NCBI GenBank assembly: GCA_027493525.1
Contig: JAOSKN010000003.1
Span: 1,798,001-1,862,000, forward strand
Length of the DNA stretch: 64,000 nt
Origin: Planctomycetota bacterium
GTDB taxonomy: Bacteria > Planctomycetota > SZUA-567 > H5-PLA8
Direction of reading: 5' to 3'
Each line of letters begins with the position of its first letter. Position 1 is the stretch's first letter. The notes beneath the pieces were generated by a model, which saw only the letters and a program-made list of their open reading frames with translations, was not told the DNA's origin and ran no database searches. The position numbers and the translations under genes are program-made. Positions 34,046-43,897 of the stretch are shown piece by piece.

Positions 34046-36967
34046 TCAGAACGCCCCCTGCCACGCCTTGCGCAGCCCTTCGACGGGCGCGTTGACCAGC
34101 ACGACCGCCTTGTCGGCGGCTTCGCTGAACTGTAAGCGCACGACGGGCTCTTCCTGCACGATGCCGCAGTCCGCGCACGGCACGCCTTGCAGCGCGTCGC
34201 GGAATGCCTTCGCCCGGTCCGCGGCGACCTCGACCAGGAAGCGCGAGGGGCTCTCCGAGTACAGCCGCGCGGCCGCCGAAAGCTCCCGCGGATCGGGCGT
34301 GGGCATGAAGTCCAAGTCCAGCGACAGGCCCAGGTTTCCGGCCAGCGCCATCTCCGCGGCGGCGACCGCCAGCCCGCCTTCGCTCAGGTCGTGGCACGCC
34401 GCGACCAGCCCCGCGCGGATCGCCGCGTGCAGGCGCGCGTAGGTGGCCTTCGCCACCGCGAGGTTCACGCGCGGGACGAGCCCCTCCAGCGGCGAGCGCC
34501 CCGTGACCAGGTTGAAGTGCGAGCCGCCCAGCTCGTCGCGGGTCTCGCCGACGAGGTAGATCCGGTTGCCGGGCCGCTTGAGGTCCATCGTCACGCAGCG
34601 GCGCACGTCCGGCACGATGGCCATGGCGCTGATCAGGAGCGTCCCGGGAATCGCGATCGTCGTGCCGCCGGCGGCGTACTCGTTGTTCAGCGAATCCTTC
34701 CCGCTGATGAACGGCGTGCCGTAGGCGATGGCCGCCTCGGTCGCGCCTTCGCAGGCCAGCGTCAGGCTGCCGAGCTGCTCGGGCTTCGAAGTGTTGCCCC
34801 ACGCGAAGTTGTCGAGGATGAACGCCTGCGCCGGATCCGCCCCGACGGCCACCGCGTTGCGCAGCGCCTCGTCCACCGCCAGCTTCGCCATCTCTCGCGG
34901 GTGCAGGTCCGTGAACTGCGGGCAGAGCCCGTTCGAGAGCGCCAGGCCCTTCGTCCCGCCCAGCACCGGCGTGATCACCGCCGCGTCGCCGGGCCCGTCG
35001 TCCCGCGCGCCGACCAGGGGCTTGAGAACCGTGCGCCCTTGAACCTCGTGGTCGTATTGCCGGACGATCCACTGCTTCGAGGCGATCGTCGGATGCGCGA
35101 GCAGGCGCGGCAGCGTAGCGCCGGCCTCCGGCCGGCCCGCGCGGACGTTTGGTTTTGCATGCGCTTCCGAGTCGCGCTTCGGCGCCTGCCAGACCGCCTG
35201 CCGCTCCACCTTCGGCAACCCGCCGTGGAGGAAACGCATCGCCAGCTCGCCGACCGGCGCGCCTCGATAGCGCAGCCGCAACTGCCCGTCGCCGGTAAAG
35301 CGCCCGATGACCGTGGCCTCGACATCCTCGCCCTTGGCGAGCGCCTCCAGTTCGGGCCACTTCTCGGGCGGCACGGCGAGCACCATCCGCTCCTGCGCCT
35401 CGCTGATCCAGATCTCGGTGTAGCTCAGGCCCGCGTACTTCAGCGGGGCCTTCTCGAGGTTCACCTCCGCGCCGGTCTCCTCGCCCATCTCGCCGACGGC
35501 CGAGGAGAACCCGCCCGCGCCGCAGTCGGTGACGCAGGTGAAGAGCCCCCGGTCGCGCGCCTGCATCAGCACGTCGAGGACCTTCTTCTCTTCGATCGCG
35601 TTCCCGATCTGCACCGCGCCGCTGCTGACGGTCTCGCTCTCGCTGGTCAGTTCGACGCTGCTGAAGGTCGCGCCGTGGATGCCGTCGCGCCCGGTGCGCC
35701 CGCCCAGCGCGACGATCAAATCGCCGGCGCGCGCGGCCTTCTCGATCTTGTCCCGCGGAATCAACCCCACGCTGCCGCAGAAGACCAGCGGGTTCCCGAC
35801 GTAGCGCGGGTCGAAGTGCACCGCGCCGTTGACCGTCGGGATGCCCATGCGGTTCCCGTAGTCGCGCACGCCGCCGACCACTCCGCCCATGACCCGCCGC
35901 GGGTGCAGCGTCCCCGGCGGGAGCGACTCGAAGGGCGTGTCCGGCATCCCGAAGCAGAAGACGTCGGTGTTCGCGATGGGCTTGGCGCCCAGGCCGGTGC
36001 CCAGCGTATCTCGGATGCAGCCGCCGATCCCCGTCCCCGCCCCGCCGTAGGGCTCGATGGCGCTCGGATGGTTGTGCGTCTCGACCTTGAACGTCACCGC
36101 CCACTTCTCGTCGAAGGCCACCACGCCCGCGTTGTCCTTGAAGACCGAGAGGCACGCCGGGTGCTTTATCGTCTCGGTGGCGCGGACGATCGTCTCCTTC
36201 AGCAGGTTCTCGTAGCGCTTGCCTTCGTCCGGCCCGGAGAAGTTCACCACGCCCTTGAGCGTCTTGTGCCGGCAGTGCTCCGACCACGTCTGCGCGACCG
36301 TCTCCAGCTCGATGTCCGTAGGGTCGCGGCCCAGCGTCTCGTAGTGCGCGACGATGGAGCGCATCTCGGGGACGCTGAGCGAAAGCATCCCTTCCTTGCT
36401 GATCCGCTCGAGTTCCGCGTCGCTCTTCCCGCGCAGCGCGACCGTGCGCGGCTCGAACTTCGCCTCGCCGTGGATGCGGTGCACCGGCGCGGGCGTGTCG
36501 AAGTGGACCTCTTCGATGGATTCGTTGGCCAGGATGCGCCGGCCGGCCGCGCGCAATGTTTCGTCGTCGAGCTTCCCGAAGAAGAGCACCTTCCGGCCCG
36601 TTCCCACGTAGGTCGGCGCGAGGCCGCGGTCGGCCAGCGCCTTCTTGATGCTCCCGACGACCGGGTCCATCACGCCGGGCTTGCGGACGATCTCCACGCT
36701 CCGCGCGCCCTTCGCCTCCGGGTAGACCGGCGCGTCGACGGCCGCGCGTTCGGTGACCGGATCGCTGAAGAGCCCCCGCGCCAGGTCCTCGGCGACCGCG
36801 CGCTCGAACGGGCCTTCGATCCAGAAGAGCCGGATCGTGCGGGCCTTCTCGGGCGGCGGCAGGCCCAGCGCCTCGAACTCGCCGCGCAGGCTCTCGCCGG
36901 CGGGGTCCGGGAGGCCCTCCTTCAAACCCACTTCGATTCGGTAGAGTTGCGGAGCGGCGGCGTTCAT
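34046..36967 (-). CDS. purL: Phosphoribosylformylglycinamidine synthase, PurS-PurL fusion
   Basis: The 973-residue protein converts FGAR to FGAM using ATP and ammonia delivered by PurQ. Compared with the ~740-residue small PurL, the N-terminal ~200 residues (YRIEVGLKEGLPDPAGES, VEIVRKPGVMDPVVGSIKKA) look like a PurS-type domain fused in front. Core motifs follow: TWSEHCRHKTLKG with H231, VETHNHPSAIEPYGGAGTG, GMPDTPFESLPPG and GRTGRDGIHGATFSS. The C-terminal glutaminase domain of large PurL is absent and is provided by purQ about 2.2 kb downstream on the same strand. Confidence 0.95.
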   Translation of the reverse strand: MNAAAPQLYRIEVGLKEGLPDPAGESLRGEFEALGLPPPEKARTIRLFWIEGPFERAVAEDLARGLFSDPVTERAAVDAPVYPEAKGARSVEIVRKPGVMDPVVGSIKKALADRGLAPTYVGTGRKVLFFGKLDDETLRAAGRRILANESIEEVHFDTPAPVHRIHGEAKFEPRTVALRGKSDAELERISKEGMLSLSVPEMRSIVAHYETLGRDPTDIELETVAQTWSEHCRHKTLKGVVNFSGPDEGKRYENLLKETIVRATETIKHPACLSVFKDNAGVVAFDEKWAVTFKVETHNHPSAIEPYGGAGTGIGGCIRDTLGTGLGAKPIANTDVFCFGMPDTPFESLPPGTLHPRRVMGGVVGGVRDYGNRMGIPTVNGAVHFDPRYVGNPLVFCGSVGLIPRDKIEKAARAGDLIVALGGRTGRDGIHGATFSSVELTSESETVSSGAVQIGNAIEEKKVLDVLMQARDRGLFTCVTDCGAGGFSSAVGEMGEETGAEVNLEKAPLKYAGLSYTEIWISEAQERMVLAVPPEKWPELEALAKGEDVEATVIGRFTGDGQLRLRYRGAPVGELAMRFLHGGLPKVERQAVWQAPKRDSEAHAKPNVRAGRPEAGATLPRLLAHPTIASKQWIVRQYDHEVQGRTVLKPLVGARDDGPGDAAVITPVLGGTKGLALSNGLCPQFTDLHPREMAKLAVDEALRNAVAVGADPAQAFILDNFAWGNTSKPEQLGSLTLACEGATEAAIAYGTPFISGKDSLNNEYAAGGTTIAIPGTLLISAMAIVPDVRRCVTMDLKRPGNRIYLVGETRDELGGSHFNLVTGRSPLEGLVPRVNLAVAKATYARLHAAIRAGLVAACHDLSEGGLAVAAAEMALAGNLGLSLDLDFMPTPDPRELSAAARLYSESPSRFLVEVAADRAKAFRDALQGVPCADCGIVQEEPVVRLQFSEAADKAVVLVNAPVEGLRKAWQGAF

Positions 36968-37019
36968 GCGCGCAGTATAGAAGTCGCGAGAGAGCGGACA
37001 ACGCCGGAAAACCCGACGG

Positions 37020-37799
37020 CTATCCGGCCTGTTGCGCGCCCTTCGCGGCCCGGTGCTCTTCCAGCGCCTGCTCCGACAACTCGGCGGCGCTCCAGTCCTC
37101 GTGCCGCCGCGCGCGGCGGTGCAGCCCGTACATGTAGACGCCCAGGCCGCCGTACGCGCAGATGAAGCTGGCGGCGGTCGCGAGCAGGTCCATCCAGGAC
37201 AGCATGTCGCGGGCGCGTGCTTGCGAGCACCAGTAGAGCATGAACGCGGGCAGCGCGAAGACCGCCGGCGCGCCGAGCCCCATCAGCAGCAGCCCCAGCC
37301 GCGCCGCCGCGGTCTCGTGCTTGAGCCACTTCGCCACCCACAACCCCCACGCCGCTCCGCGCAGCATCCAGACCGCCACCAGCGCGCAGAGCGCGACGGC
37401 CAAAGGCGCGTTGGCGTAGGCGCCGCGATCGCCAACCAGTTCCTGAAAGATGAACGCCCAAAGCCCGCTCGTCACGGCCACCAGCGCCATGAGCTCGTGC
37501 ATTTGGATCTGCACGCGCCGGAAGAGCAAATACGGCCCTTCCAGCACCGCCACGGCCAGGAGCGTCGAAAGGCCCAGCGCGAGGAACAGCAGGCACAGCG
37601 GCGGCACGTAATAAAGGAAGAGGCCCAGCACGGTGAGCAGGAAGCCGTAGTGATTGGCGCGGCGCAGCCTGGTGAGGCTCGCGTCCAGCAGCGCCGCGCG
37701 CCGCTTCACCGAGCGATAGCGCGACATCCGGAAGGCCGCGAGCTTTGCGCGCGCGTTCAGCCTTTCAGGTTCAGGCGCGGGAAGCGCATCGGAGTCCAT
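37020..37799 (-). CDS. Six-helix membrane protein, unknown function
   Basis: The 259-residue protein has about six membrane segments, among them YGFLLTVLGLFLYYVPPLCL, LGLSTLLAVAVLEGPYLLF, ALVAVTSGLWAFIFQELV and LLLMGLGAPAVFALPAFMLY. Polar arginine-rich ends lie on both sides. No family is recognised. It lies 52 bp upstream of purL on the same strand and may share its transcript. Confidence 0.6.
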   Translation of the reverse strand: MDSDALPAPEPERLNARAKLAAFRMSRYRSVKRRAALLDASLTRLRRANHYGFLLTVLGLFLYYVPPLCLLFLALGLSTLLAVAVLEGPYLLFRRVQIQMHELMALVAVTSGLWAFIFQELVGDRGAYANAPLAVALCALVAVWMLRGAAWGLWVAKWLKHETAAARLGLLLMGLGAPAVFALPAFMLYWCSQARARDMLSWMDLLATAASFICAYGGLGVYMYGLHRRARRHEDWSAAELSEQALEEHRAAKGAQQAG

Positions 37800-37933
37800 G
37801 CTTCCCTAACGTCTGCGCCGGGCCGCCCGTTCCGGAAAAACATGTGCAACCGCGCAGCAAGCCATTGCGCCAAGCGCGCCGTCCCGCGCCGCTCATTCCG
37901 CCATCCGCAGTCCGCAAACCGCATTCCGAATTT

Positions 37934-38540
37934 CTACCGGTCCATCGAGATGATCCCGCGCCGCTGCGAGAGGGCGATCACCGAGTTGCGGAGCTGCTCG
38001 TACACCGGCCGCGGGTTGGGGATGTCCTCGATCCGCATCGTCGGGTCGCTCTGGTCCGAGCTGTAGACCTCGATGGTCCCGATCTTCAGCATGCGCTGAA
38101 CTACGCTCTGCGTCAGTTCCACGTCCTTCACGCGCGCCAGGTCCAGCGCGTCGACGCGCTTGAGGAAGACGCCCTTCTCGCGCTCGATCAGCCGGTTGGT
38201 GATCGTGTAGCGCAGGCAGCGGATGGAGACGATCAGGTACGGGAGCAGGATCGCGTTGGCGCCGAAGGCCGCCCCGCCGACGACGACCATCGCCGTCCGC
38301 GCGAAGCCCGGCGCCTGAAAGAGGCCGGCGATCAGCACGCCCACGCCAAAGAGCCCGATGAAGCCGGAGGCCGCCAGCGAGCGCCAGCCCATCCACAGCG
38401 AGACCGAACCCTGAAAGATCGGAACTTCCGTCGGCTCGCTCACGATCCCCGAGACGTTCCCCCGGCGGCACGACCAAGCGCCCGTCGTCGAAGGGGTTGC
38501 CGTCGCCGGATGCCGGCGGCGCATCGGGAGTCTTGCTCAT
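37934..38540 (-). CDS. Bacterial PH-domain membrane protein, frame broken at 38459-38463
   Basis: The start MSKTPDAPPASGDGNPFDDG at ATG 38540 and the rest of the protein are in different frames. Removing one base from the C5 run (38459-38463) joins RLVVPPG to NVSGIVSEPTEVPIFQG and gives about 201 residues. Two membrane helices (SLAASGFIGLFGVGVLIAG and a second) precede a bPH_2/YdbS-type PH domain: RCLRYTITNRLIEREKGVF, ALDLARVKDVELTQSVVQR, IGTIEVYSSDQSDP. Such proteins sit in the membrane with unknown roles. The indel is probably a sequence error. Confidence 0.8.
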
Positions 38541-38659
38541 CTTGGGCTGAACGCTAATCGCTGGACGCGAAGCGGTAAACAGCAAACGCGGGGCGCGACC
38601 GTAGCCACGAGCATGGTTCCGCGTCTCAGACAGGAGTCGGAAGCTTCGGCGCCTCGCGC

Positions 38660-40366
38660 TCACTTCTTCACCGGCTCCACGTCGAACGAGAACTGCACGC
38701 TCTGCAAAAACCCGAAGCCAAATCCTTCCCGGCCCTTGTATTTGAACCCCCGCGACGTATCCAATTCCCCCTCGATCGTCCCGCCCGCGCCGACCCCCGC
38801 CGAGCCTTCCAGCTCGAAGTTGACCGCGTAATCCCCAATCACCACCCGCTGCTTCGCGCTGCCCTTCACGTCGAAGAGCTTGGCCTCGCCGCCGACGGCC
38901 GCCTTGGCTTCGAGCCCCCGCGCGCCCTTCTTGAACGTCGCCGACGCCCCGCCCTTCGCCGTCAGGTAATCGGCCTCCAGGTTCACCTCCGTGTCGCGGC
39001 TCTTGTAGAGTACGGCCTTCTGCTTCACCCCCGTCACCTCGACCTCGCCGTTCAGTTCCACGCCCTCGTCGCTGGCCTTCAGCTCCGCGCGCGCCGTCCC
39101 GTAGCCCACCGTCACCTCGTTGTTCCCGTCCTTGAAGGTGCGCCCGCGCAGCCGCCGGTTCTCGGGCACTTCCAGCGAAATCTTGAACTCGGTCTTCTTC
39201 TTGTTCTTCTTCGGATCGTCGGGAACCGTGCGGTGGGTCCGCTCCACGCCGATCTTCGGCCTCAACGGGTTGTCGTCCTGGTCCTGCGCGGTCCCTTGCA
39301 GCGTGGGCGGCCCCTTGCCGCCGGGCGGGGCGGGCTGGGTCTTCCTCGCCGGATCGGGGCCTTCGTCCTTCTGCTCCGGCTTCTCCGGATCCTCCTTTCC
39401 GGGCGGTTCGTGCTTCTGCGGGTCCTGGGGCGGCTGAGTCTTCTCGACACGCCCACGGAGCGGGTCGCGCGAGGTATCGCGGATCGGTTCCAGCGGGATC
39501 AGCGGGCGCCGGCCCTGCGGCGGAGGATCCGCGTCCGGCGGATCGGGCGGCGCCGGCGCGCGCTCCTCGACGCGCCCCTGCAGCGGCCTGGGCGGATCTC
39601 GAGAGGTATCGCGGATCGGCTCCAGCGGGATCAGCGGGCGCCGGCCCTGCGGCGGAGGATCCGCGTCCGGCGGATCGGGCGGCGCCGGCGCGCGCTCCTC
39701 GACGCGCCCCTGCAGCGGCCTGGGCGGATCTCGAGAGGTATCGCGGATCGGCTCCAGCGGGATCAGCGGGCGCCGGCCCTGCGGCGGAGGATCCGCGTCC
39801 GGCGGGTCGGGCGGCGCCGGCGCGGGATCCGGAACGGCGGCGGGCGGCGGCGCGCCCCCGGGCGGAGGAGCGTTGGCGGCAAATACGTCCCCAGCCGCCT
39901 GCGCCAGCTTGAAGCGCGCCCGGGCCTCCTGCGCGACCCCCGAGGCCTTCCGGAACGCCAGATTGAATTCGTTGCTCAGGTCCTTGCACTTCTGCGTGGC
40001 CTCGTCCAGCGCCTTGGCCAGCGCCTTGATCCGCGGGTTGCGGCGCGCCGGGCCTTCCTGGTCGGGTTCCCGCGTGGCCCGCTTGAATTCGTCGTACTTG
40101 GTCTTGTGCTCTTCGATCGCGCCGGTCAGCCGGTTCAGCGCGTCCTCGACGGGCGCCAGCGCCCCCGCGCCCTCGGGACCGGCTTCCTGGACGATGCCCC
40201 GCAGCCAAACCGTGTTCTGCTGCGCGACCTCGCCCGTCTGTTCGAAAGGCGTCTCGTAGCTCTTCGGCCCAGGGCGCGCGCCTTCGCCGCCGTCCTCGGC
40301 GCGCGCGGCGGGTTGCGGAAGAAAGAGCGCCAGCAGCAGCGGGAGCAGGAAGGCCGAGGCGCGCAT
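38660..40366 (-). CDS. Secreted protein with three 44-residue tandem repeats
   Basis: The 568-residue precursor has a signal peptide (LLPLLLALFLPQPAARA), then a helical region (~40-160). Next come three near-identical proline-rich 44-residue repeats (units begin about PAPPDPPDADPPPQGRRPL). A Lys/Pro/Glu linker follows, then a C-terminal beta-rich domain (NLEADYLTAKGGASATF, KLFDVKGSAKQRVVIGDY) ending FSFDVEPVKK. The beta domain resembles repeat-strand shells seen in some exported proteins, but I cannot name it. The repeats may act as an elastic spacer from the envelope. Confidence 0.65.
   Translation of the reverse strand: MRASAFLLPLLLALFLPQPAARAEDGGEGARPGPKSYETPFEQTGEVAQQNTVWLRGIVQEAGPEGAGALAPVEDALNRLTGAIEEHKTKYDEFKRATREPDQEGPARRNPRIKALAKALDEATQKCKDLSNEFNLAFRKASGVAQEARARFKLAQAAGDVFAANAPPPGGAPPPAAVPDPAPAPPDPPDADPPPQGRRPLIPLEPIRDTSRDPPRPLQGRVEERAPAPPDPPDADPPPQGRRPLIPLEPIRDTSRDPPRPLQGRVEERAPAPPDPPDADPPPQGRRPLIPLEPIRDTSRDPLRGRVEKTQPPQDPQKHEPPGKEDPEKPEQKDEGPDPARKTQPAPPGGKGPPTLQGTAQDQDDNPLRPKIGVERTHRTVPDDPKKNKKKTEFKISLEVPENRRLRGRTFKDGNNEVTVGYGTARAELKASDEGVELNGEVEVTGVKQKAVLYKSRDTEVNLEADYLTAKGGASATFKKGARGLEAKAAVGGEAKLFDVKGSAKQRVVIGDYAVNFELEGSAGVGAGGTIEGELDTSRGFKYKGREGFGFGFLQSVQFSFDVEPVKK
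39471..39830. repeat. 132-bp tandem repeat, about 2.7 copies
   Basis: Copies begin at 39471, 39603 and 39735 with exactly 132-base spacing, a multiple of three, and almost no divergence. The array is coding and keeps frame, so copy number could vary between strains. Confidence 0.92.
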
Positions 40367-40591
40367 CGATGCCCGTCTCCGGACGCCGGAACACGGCTGG
40401 AAATCCTAATGCCGCCGCGCCAGAAAGAAACCTCAGAGCGCGCGGAGAGCGCAATGGCAGGAAGGGTTACGGGTAGCGGGCGCTACATGAAGTACGCATT
40501 CGACATTCCTGGCCGGCATGTCGAGAACCCCAAAGAAGATTTCTCCGCGTGCTCCGCGGTTCATGCCGCGTTGTGGCGCCCGCCGGGGCGC

Positions 40592-43500
40592 TCACGCGCC
40601 TTGTCGAGCGCTCCCCTTCCTGGCGCCCAGCACCTCGCGCACCTTCCGCGCCAGCGCCTGAGGGGAGAAGGGCTTGTTGAGGAACGCGACGTTCTGCTCG
40701 ACGATCCCGTGATGCACCGCCGCGTCGGCGATGTACCCGCTCATGTAAAGCACCTTCAGGCTCGGAATACGCTCCTGCAGCGTCTCCGCGAGCTGCCGGC
40801 CGCCCAGTTCGGGCATCACCACGTCGGTCAGCAGCAGGTGGATGGGGCCTTCCCGCTGCCTGGCCGCCTCGAGCCCCTCCCGGCCGTTGCGCGCCTCGAG
40901 CACTTCGTATCCGTAGCGCTGCAACACCAGGCGCGCGATCTCGCGCACGCTCTGCTCGTCTTCCACCAGCAGGATCGTCTCGCTGCCGCGCAGGTCCGCG
41001 TCCGATTCGTGGTCCGCCGCCGCACGGTCGGGCGCGGCATCCACCGACGGCAGGTAGAGCTTGAAGCACGTCCCGACGTCCACTTCGCTGTAGGCCTCGA
41101 TCTGCCCGCCGCTCTGCTTCACGATCCCGAAGACCGTCGCCAGCCCCAGCCCCGTCCCCTTGCCCACGCCCTTGGTGGTGAAGAACGGCTCGAAGATGCG
41201 CGCCTTGACCTCGGGCGGCATGCCGCATCCGGTATCGGTCATGGACAGGAGCACGTAGCGCCCGGGCTTGCTTTCGGGATGCGCGGCGCAGTAATCCTCG
41301 TCCAGGACCAGGTCGCGGGTCTCGATGCTCAGCTTGCCGCCCCGCGACATGGCGTCGCGCGCGTTGACGGCCAGATTGAGCAGGACCTGATCGAGTTGCC
41401 CGGGGTCGATCCGCACGCGCCCGAGGTCCCGCGCCAGCCTGAGTTCCAGCTCGATGTTCTCGCCGATCAGCCGCTGCAGCATCTTCTCGGTCTGCGCCAA
41501 CACCTCGTTGGGGTTCAGGACCTTGGGCTCCACCACCTGCTTGCGGGAAAAAGCCAGGAGCTGGCGGGTCAGGGCCGCGGCCCGCTCGCCGGCCTGCAGA
41601 ATCTGGTCGACCTGCCCGCGCCGGGGTTCGTCCGGAGGCATGGCGGCCAGAAGAATCTGGCTGTACCCGTTGATCACCGTCAGCAGGTTGTTGAAGTCGT
41701 GCGCCACGCCGGAGGCCAGTTGGCCGACCGCTTCCATCTTCTGGGACTGCCGGAATTGCTCCTCGAGCCGCGTGCGCTCGGTGATGTCGCCGATGGTCAG
41801 CAGCGCCAGGGAGCGGCCGAGCGGATCGTTCACGATCGAACCGCCGTAACGGAAAACGCGCCGCCAGTCCGAACCCGGGCGCTGGACGCGCAGATCGAGT
41901 TCGCGCAGCGACTCGCCGCGCATGACCCTCGCCAGCGGCCACTCCTCCAGCTTCAGGACCTTCCCATCCTCCGTGGACAGTTCGAAGATCGTCTCGAACT
42001 CCGGCAGCCTGCGCAGCCACTCCGCTTCGTTCTCGAACCCGTGCATGTTCAGCGCCGTGCGGTTCCATTGCAGGATCTGGCCGTTGAGGTCGGCGATGAC
42101 CAGACCTTCGCTCATGTTCCCAATGACCGTCTTCAGCCGTTCCTCGCTTTCCTGCAACTCGCGCTCGCGCCGCCGCCGCTCCTCCACCTGGGCCTGGATT
42201 TCGGAGAAGGACTTTTCCAATTGGCTGGACATGTTGGAGAACGCTTCCGCCAGTTCGCCCAGTTCCTGCAGCCGGCTCCCCGGGACGCGCTGCGAGAGGT
42301 CGCCCCCGGCCAGCGCCGCCGTGGCGCGAGAGAGGCGGCGGATCGGCGCGGTGACCAGCGACGCCAGGGCGAAGGCCAGGGCGAGGCTGAACAGCAGGGC
42401 CACCGCGAAGATCGTGGCCGAACGGCTGCTGCCCGAGCGCACCCCCGAGAGGAAATAGCTCTCGGGCAGCATCGTGAGCAGAATCCACGCCGGCTCGTTC
42501 GCGCCCGGCGGCGTGTAGAGCGCCGCGTGGGCGAGCCAGGTCTCCTTCGAAAGCGGCTTCGCGGTCAGATGCTCGAACGTGAGGGTCTGAAAAGCGCCCA
42601 CGCCCTCCAGTCCGCCGGGCCGCCGGCGCAGGGCCTCGATCCCGCTTTGCATGACCGCATCGCCGGGAGGGGCGGAGCTGCCGATCGCCCGTCCCGAGAA
42701 ATCGAGCACGGCCAGCCGGCCGTGCGCGGCGAGCGGCGCTTTCCGAAGCAGCTTCGAGAGCCCGGCCTCGCGCGCGTCAGGCGCCGCGGACGGCGAGGCG
42801 TTCAGATGATCGTCCAGGTTCGAGACGAGGGCCGCGGAACTCACCTGCTGGAGTTGCGCGGCCAGCATCCGCTCGTGGTTCTCCGCGCCGTACAAGGTCA
42901 CGAACGCCGTCAGGCCGACCATCAGCAGGACCAGGACGATGAAGGGGAGCAAGAGGGCCATCCGGATGGGCAAGCCCCTGGGCGCGGCGGACTCGGGCCG
43001 CGCGTCGCCCTCCCCGGACGCCCAGACGCAGGTTTCGCGCCCCAGCAGGCGCTCGTTCACGTGACCGGGAATCTCGGCCCAGTACAGCCCCGCCTTGCGG
43101 GCCAGCGGCAACGCGGCCAGCATCGCGAACGGCGCCAGTATCCAGGTGATCCCGGTCGTGAAGAACAGCGCGGGCGTGATGGTTCGATAGGATATTTCCG
43201 GCGTGAATTCATCCGAGCAGATATAGCCCCACAGCACCGGTTCAAGGATCATGAAGGCCGGCACGAACAGCAGGTAGCCGCCCCACGTCCGGATCTTCCG
43301 GAAGTCGGGATCCTTGCCGATGAGCTGGTACGCGATCCAGAAACAGGTCGGATTGATGAAATAGCCCGGCAGCCAGTTCAACAGGAATTCAGGCGGCACG
43401 CCTTCGATCAGGTCCGAAAGCCCGTACGCGAAGGGCACCGTGATGAGCGCCGGATACCCCAGCAGCACGATGCACAGAAAAACGACTAAATCTTTCAGCG

Positions 43501-43783
43501 ACTCGAAGGTCTGCGCGCCCGGCACCAGCACGATCGAAGAGCCGATGTAGCCGGTCGCGGTGATCAGGACGAACGTCAGAGGAAGGCTCAAGAACGCCCG
43601 CGTGTCCCAGGTCTGCCGCTCGCGCCCCCACCCCCAGCCCCCGCCTTGCCGGAACGTGAATCCGCAGAAGGCGTACAGCGCGAGCGCCCCGCCCACGAGG
43701 AAACTGAAGCGGCCCCAGACCTCCAGGAACGGGAGCGGCAGACCGGCGAAGACACGCTCCAGCCAGCCGATCAGTTCCAGCAT
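40592..43783 (-). CDS. Membrane hybrid sensor histidine kinase with C-terminal receiver
   Basis: The 1063-residue protein begins with about seven membrane helices (~1-250). A further helix (LPIRMALLLPFIVLVLLMVG), an extracytoplasmic sensor region, another helix and a HAMP-like linker (LATAPIRRL-type, near 520) follow. Then come a coiled coil, a PAS domain (LKTVIGNMSEGLVIADLNG), and HisKA with H695 in GVAHDFNNLLTVINGYS. The HATPase has NLAVNARDAM, DTGCGMPPEVKARIFEPFF and GTGLGLATV. A receiver with phosphoacceptor D987 in LLLTDVVMPELGG ends it. It should sense an unknown signal and phosphorylate its own receiver and perhaps a separate regulator; none is encoded beside it. Confidence 0.93.
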   Translation of the reverse strand: MLELIGWLERVFAGLPLPFLEVWGRFSFLVGGALALYAFCGFTFRQGGGWGWGRERQTWDTRAFLSLPLTFVLITATGYIGSSIVLVPGAQTFESLKDLVVFLCIVLLGYPALITVPFAYGLSDLIEGVPPEFLLNWLPGYFINPTCFWIAYQLIGKDPDFRKIRTWGGYLLFVPAFMILEPVLWGYICSDEFTPEISYRTITPALFFTTGITWILAPFAMLAALPLARKAGLYWAEIPGHVNERLLGRETCVWASGEGDARPESAAPRGLPIRMALLLPFIVLVLLMVGLTAFVTLYGAENHERMLAAQLQQVSSAALVSNLDDHLNASPSAAPDAREAGLSKLLRKAPLAAHGRLAVLDFSGRAIGSSAPPGDAVMQSGIEALRRRPGGLEGVGAFQTLTFEHLTAKPLSKETWLAHAALYTPPGANEPAWILLTMLPESYFLSGVRSGSSRSATIFAVALLFSLALAFALASLVTAPIRRLSRATAALAGGDLSQRVPGSRLQELGELAEAFSNMSSQLEKSFSEIQAQVEERRRRERELQESEERLKTVIGNMSEGLVIADLNGQILQWNRTALNMHGFENEAEWLRRLPEFETIFELSTEDGKVLKLEEWPLARVMRGESLRELDLRVQRPGSDWRRVFRYGGSIVNDPLGRSLALLTIGDITERTRLEEQFRQSQKMEAVGQLASGVAHDFNNLLTVINGYSQILLAAMPPDEPRRGQVDQILQAGERAAALTRQLLAFSRKQVVEPKVLNPNEVLAQTEKMLQRLIGENIELELRLARDLGRVRIDPGQLDQVLLNLAVNARDAMSRGGKLSIETRDLVLDEDYCAAHPESKPGRYVLLSMTDTGCGMPPEVKARIFEPFFTTKGVGKGTGLGLATVFGIVKQSGGQIEAYSEVDVGTCFKLYLPSVDAAPDRAAADHESDADLRGSETILLVEDEQSVREIARLVLQRYGYEVLEARNGREGLEAARQREGPIHLLLTDVVMPELGGRQLAETLQERIPSLKVLYMSGYIADAAVHHGIVEQNVAFLNKPFSPQALARKVREVLGARKGSARQGA

Positions 43784-43897
43784 GCGGATATCCCCGGACC
43801 GTTTTCATGCATGTCATAGCGTTCGTACCAGGCAGGGGCGGCGGCCATGCCCTTTGAAGCGCATGGCGTGTCCGGAACTGCATTCAAGCCCCCACTC

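Noticed and set aside
34187..37165. A 992-codon plus-strand open frame
   Set aside because: Antisense to purL; no family features and typical GC-driven composition.
39471..39830. CRISPR or satellite DNA
   Set aside because: The 132-base period is in frame within a secreted protein and has no spacer/repeat alternation.
39233..43489. A 1418-codon open frame on the plus strand
   Set aside because: It is antisense to the secreted repeat protein and the hybrid histidine kinase, both of which have clear family motifs. High GC keeps the opposite frame open; the sequence is low-complexity Arg/Leu/Gln.
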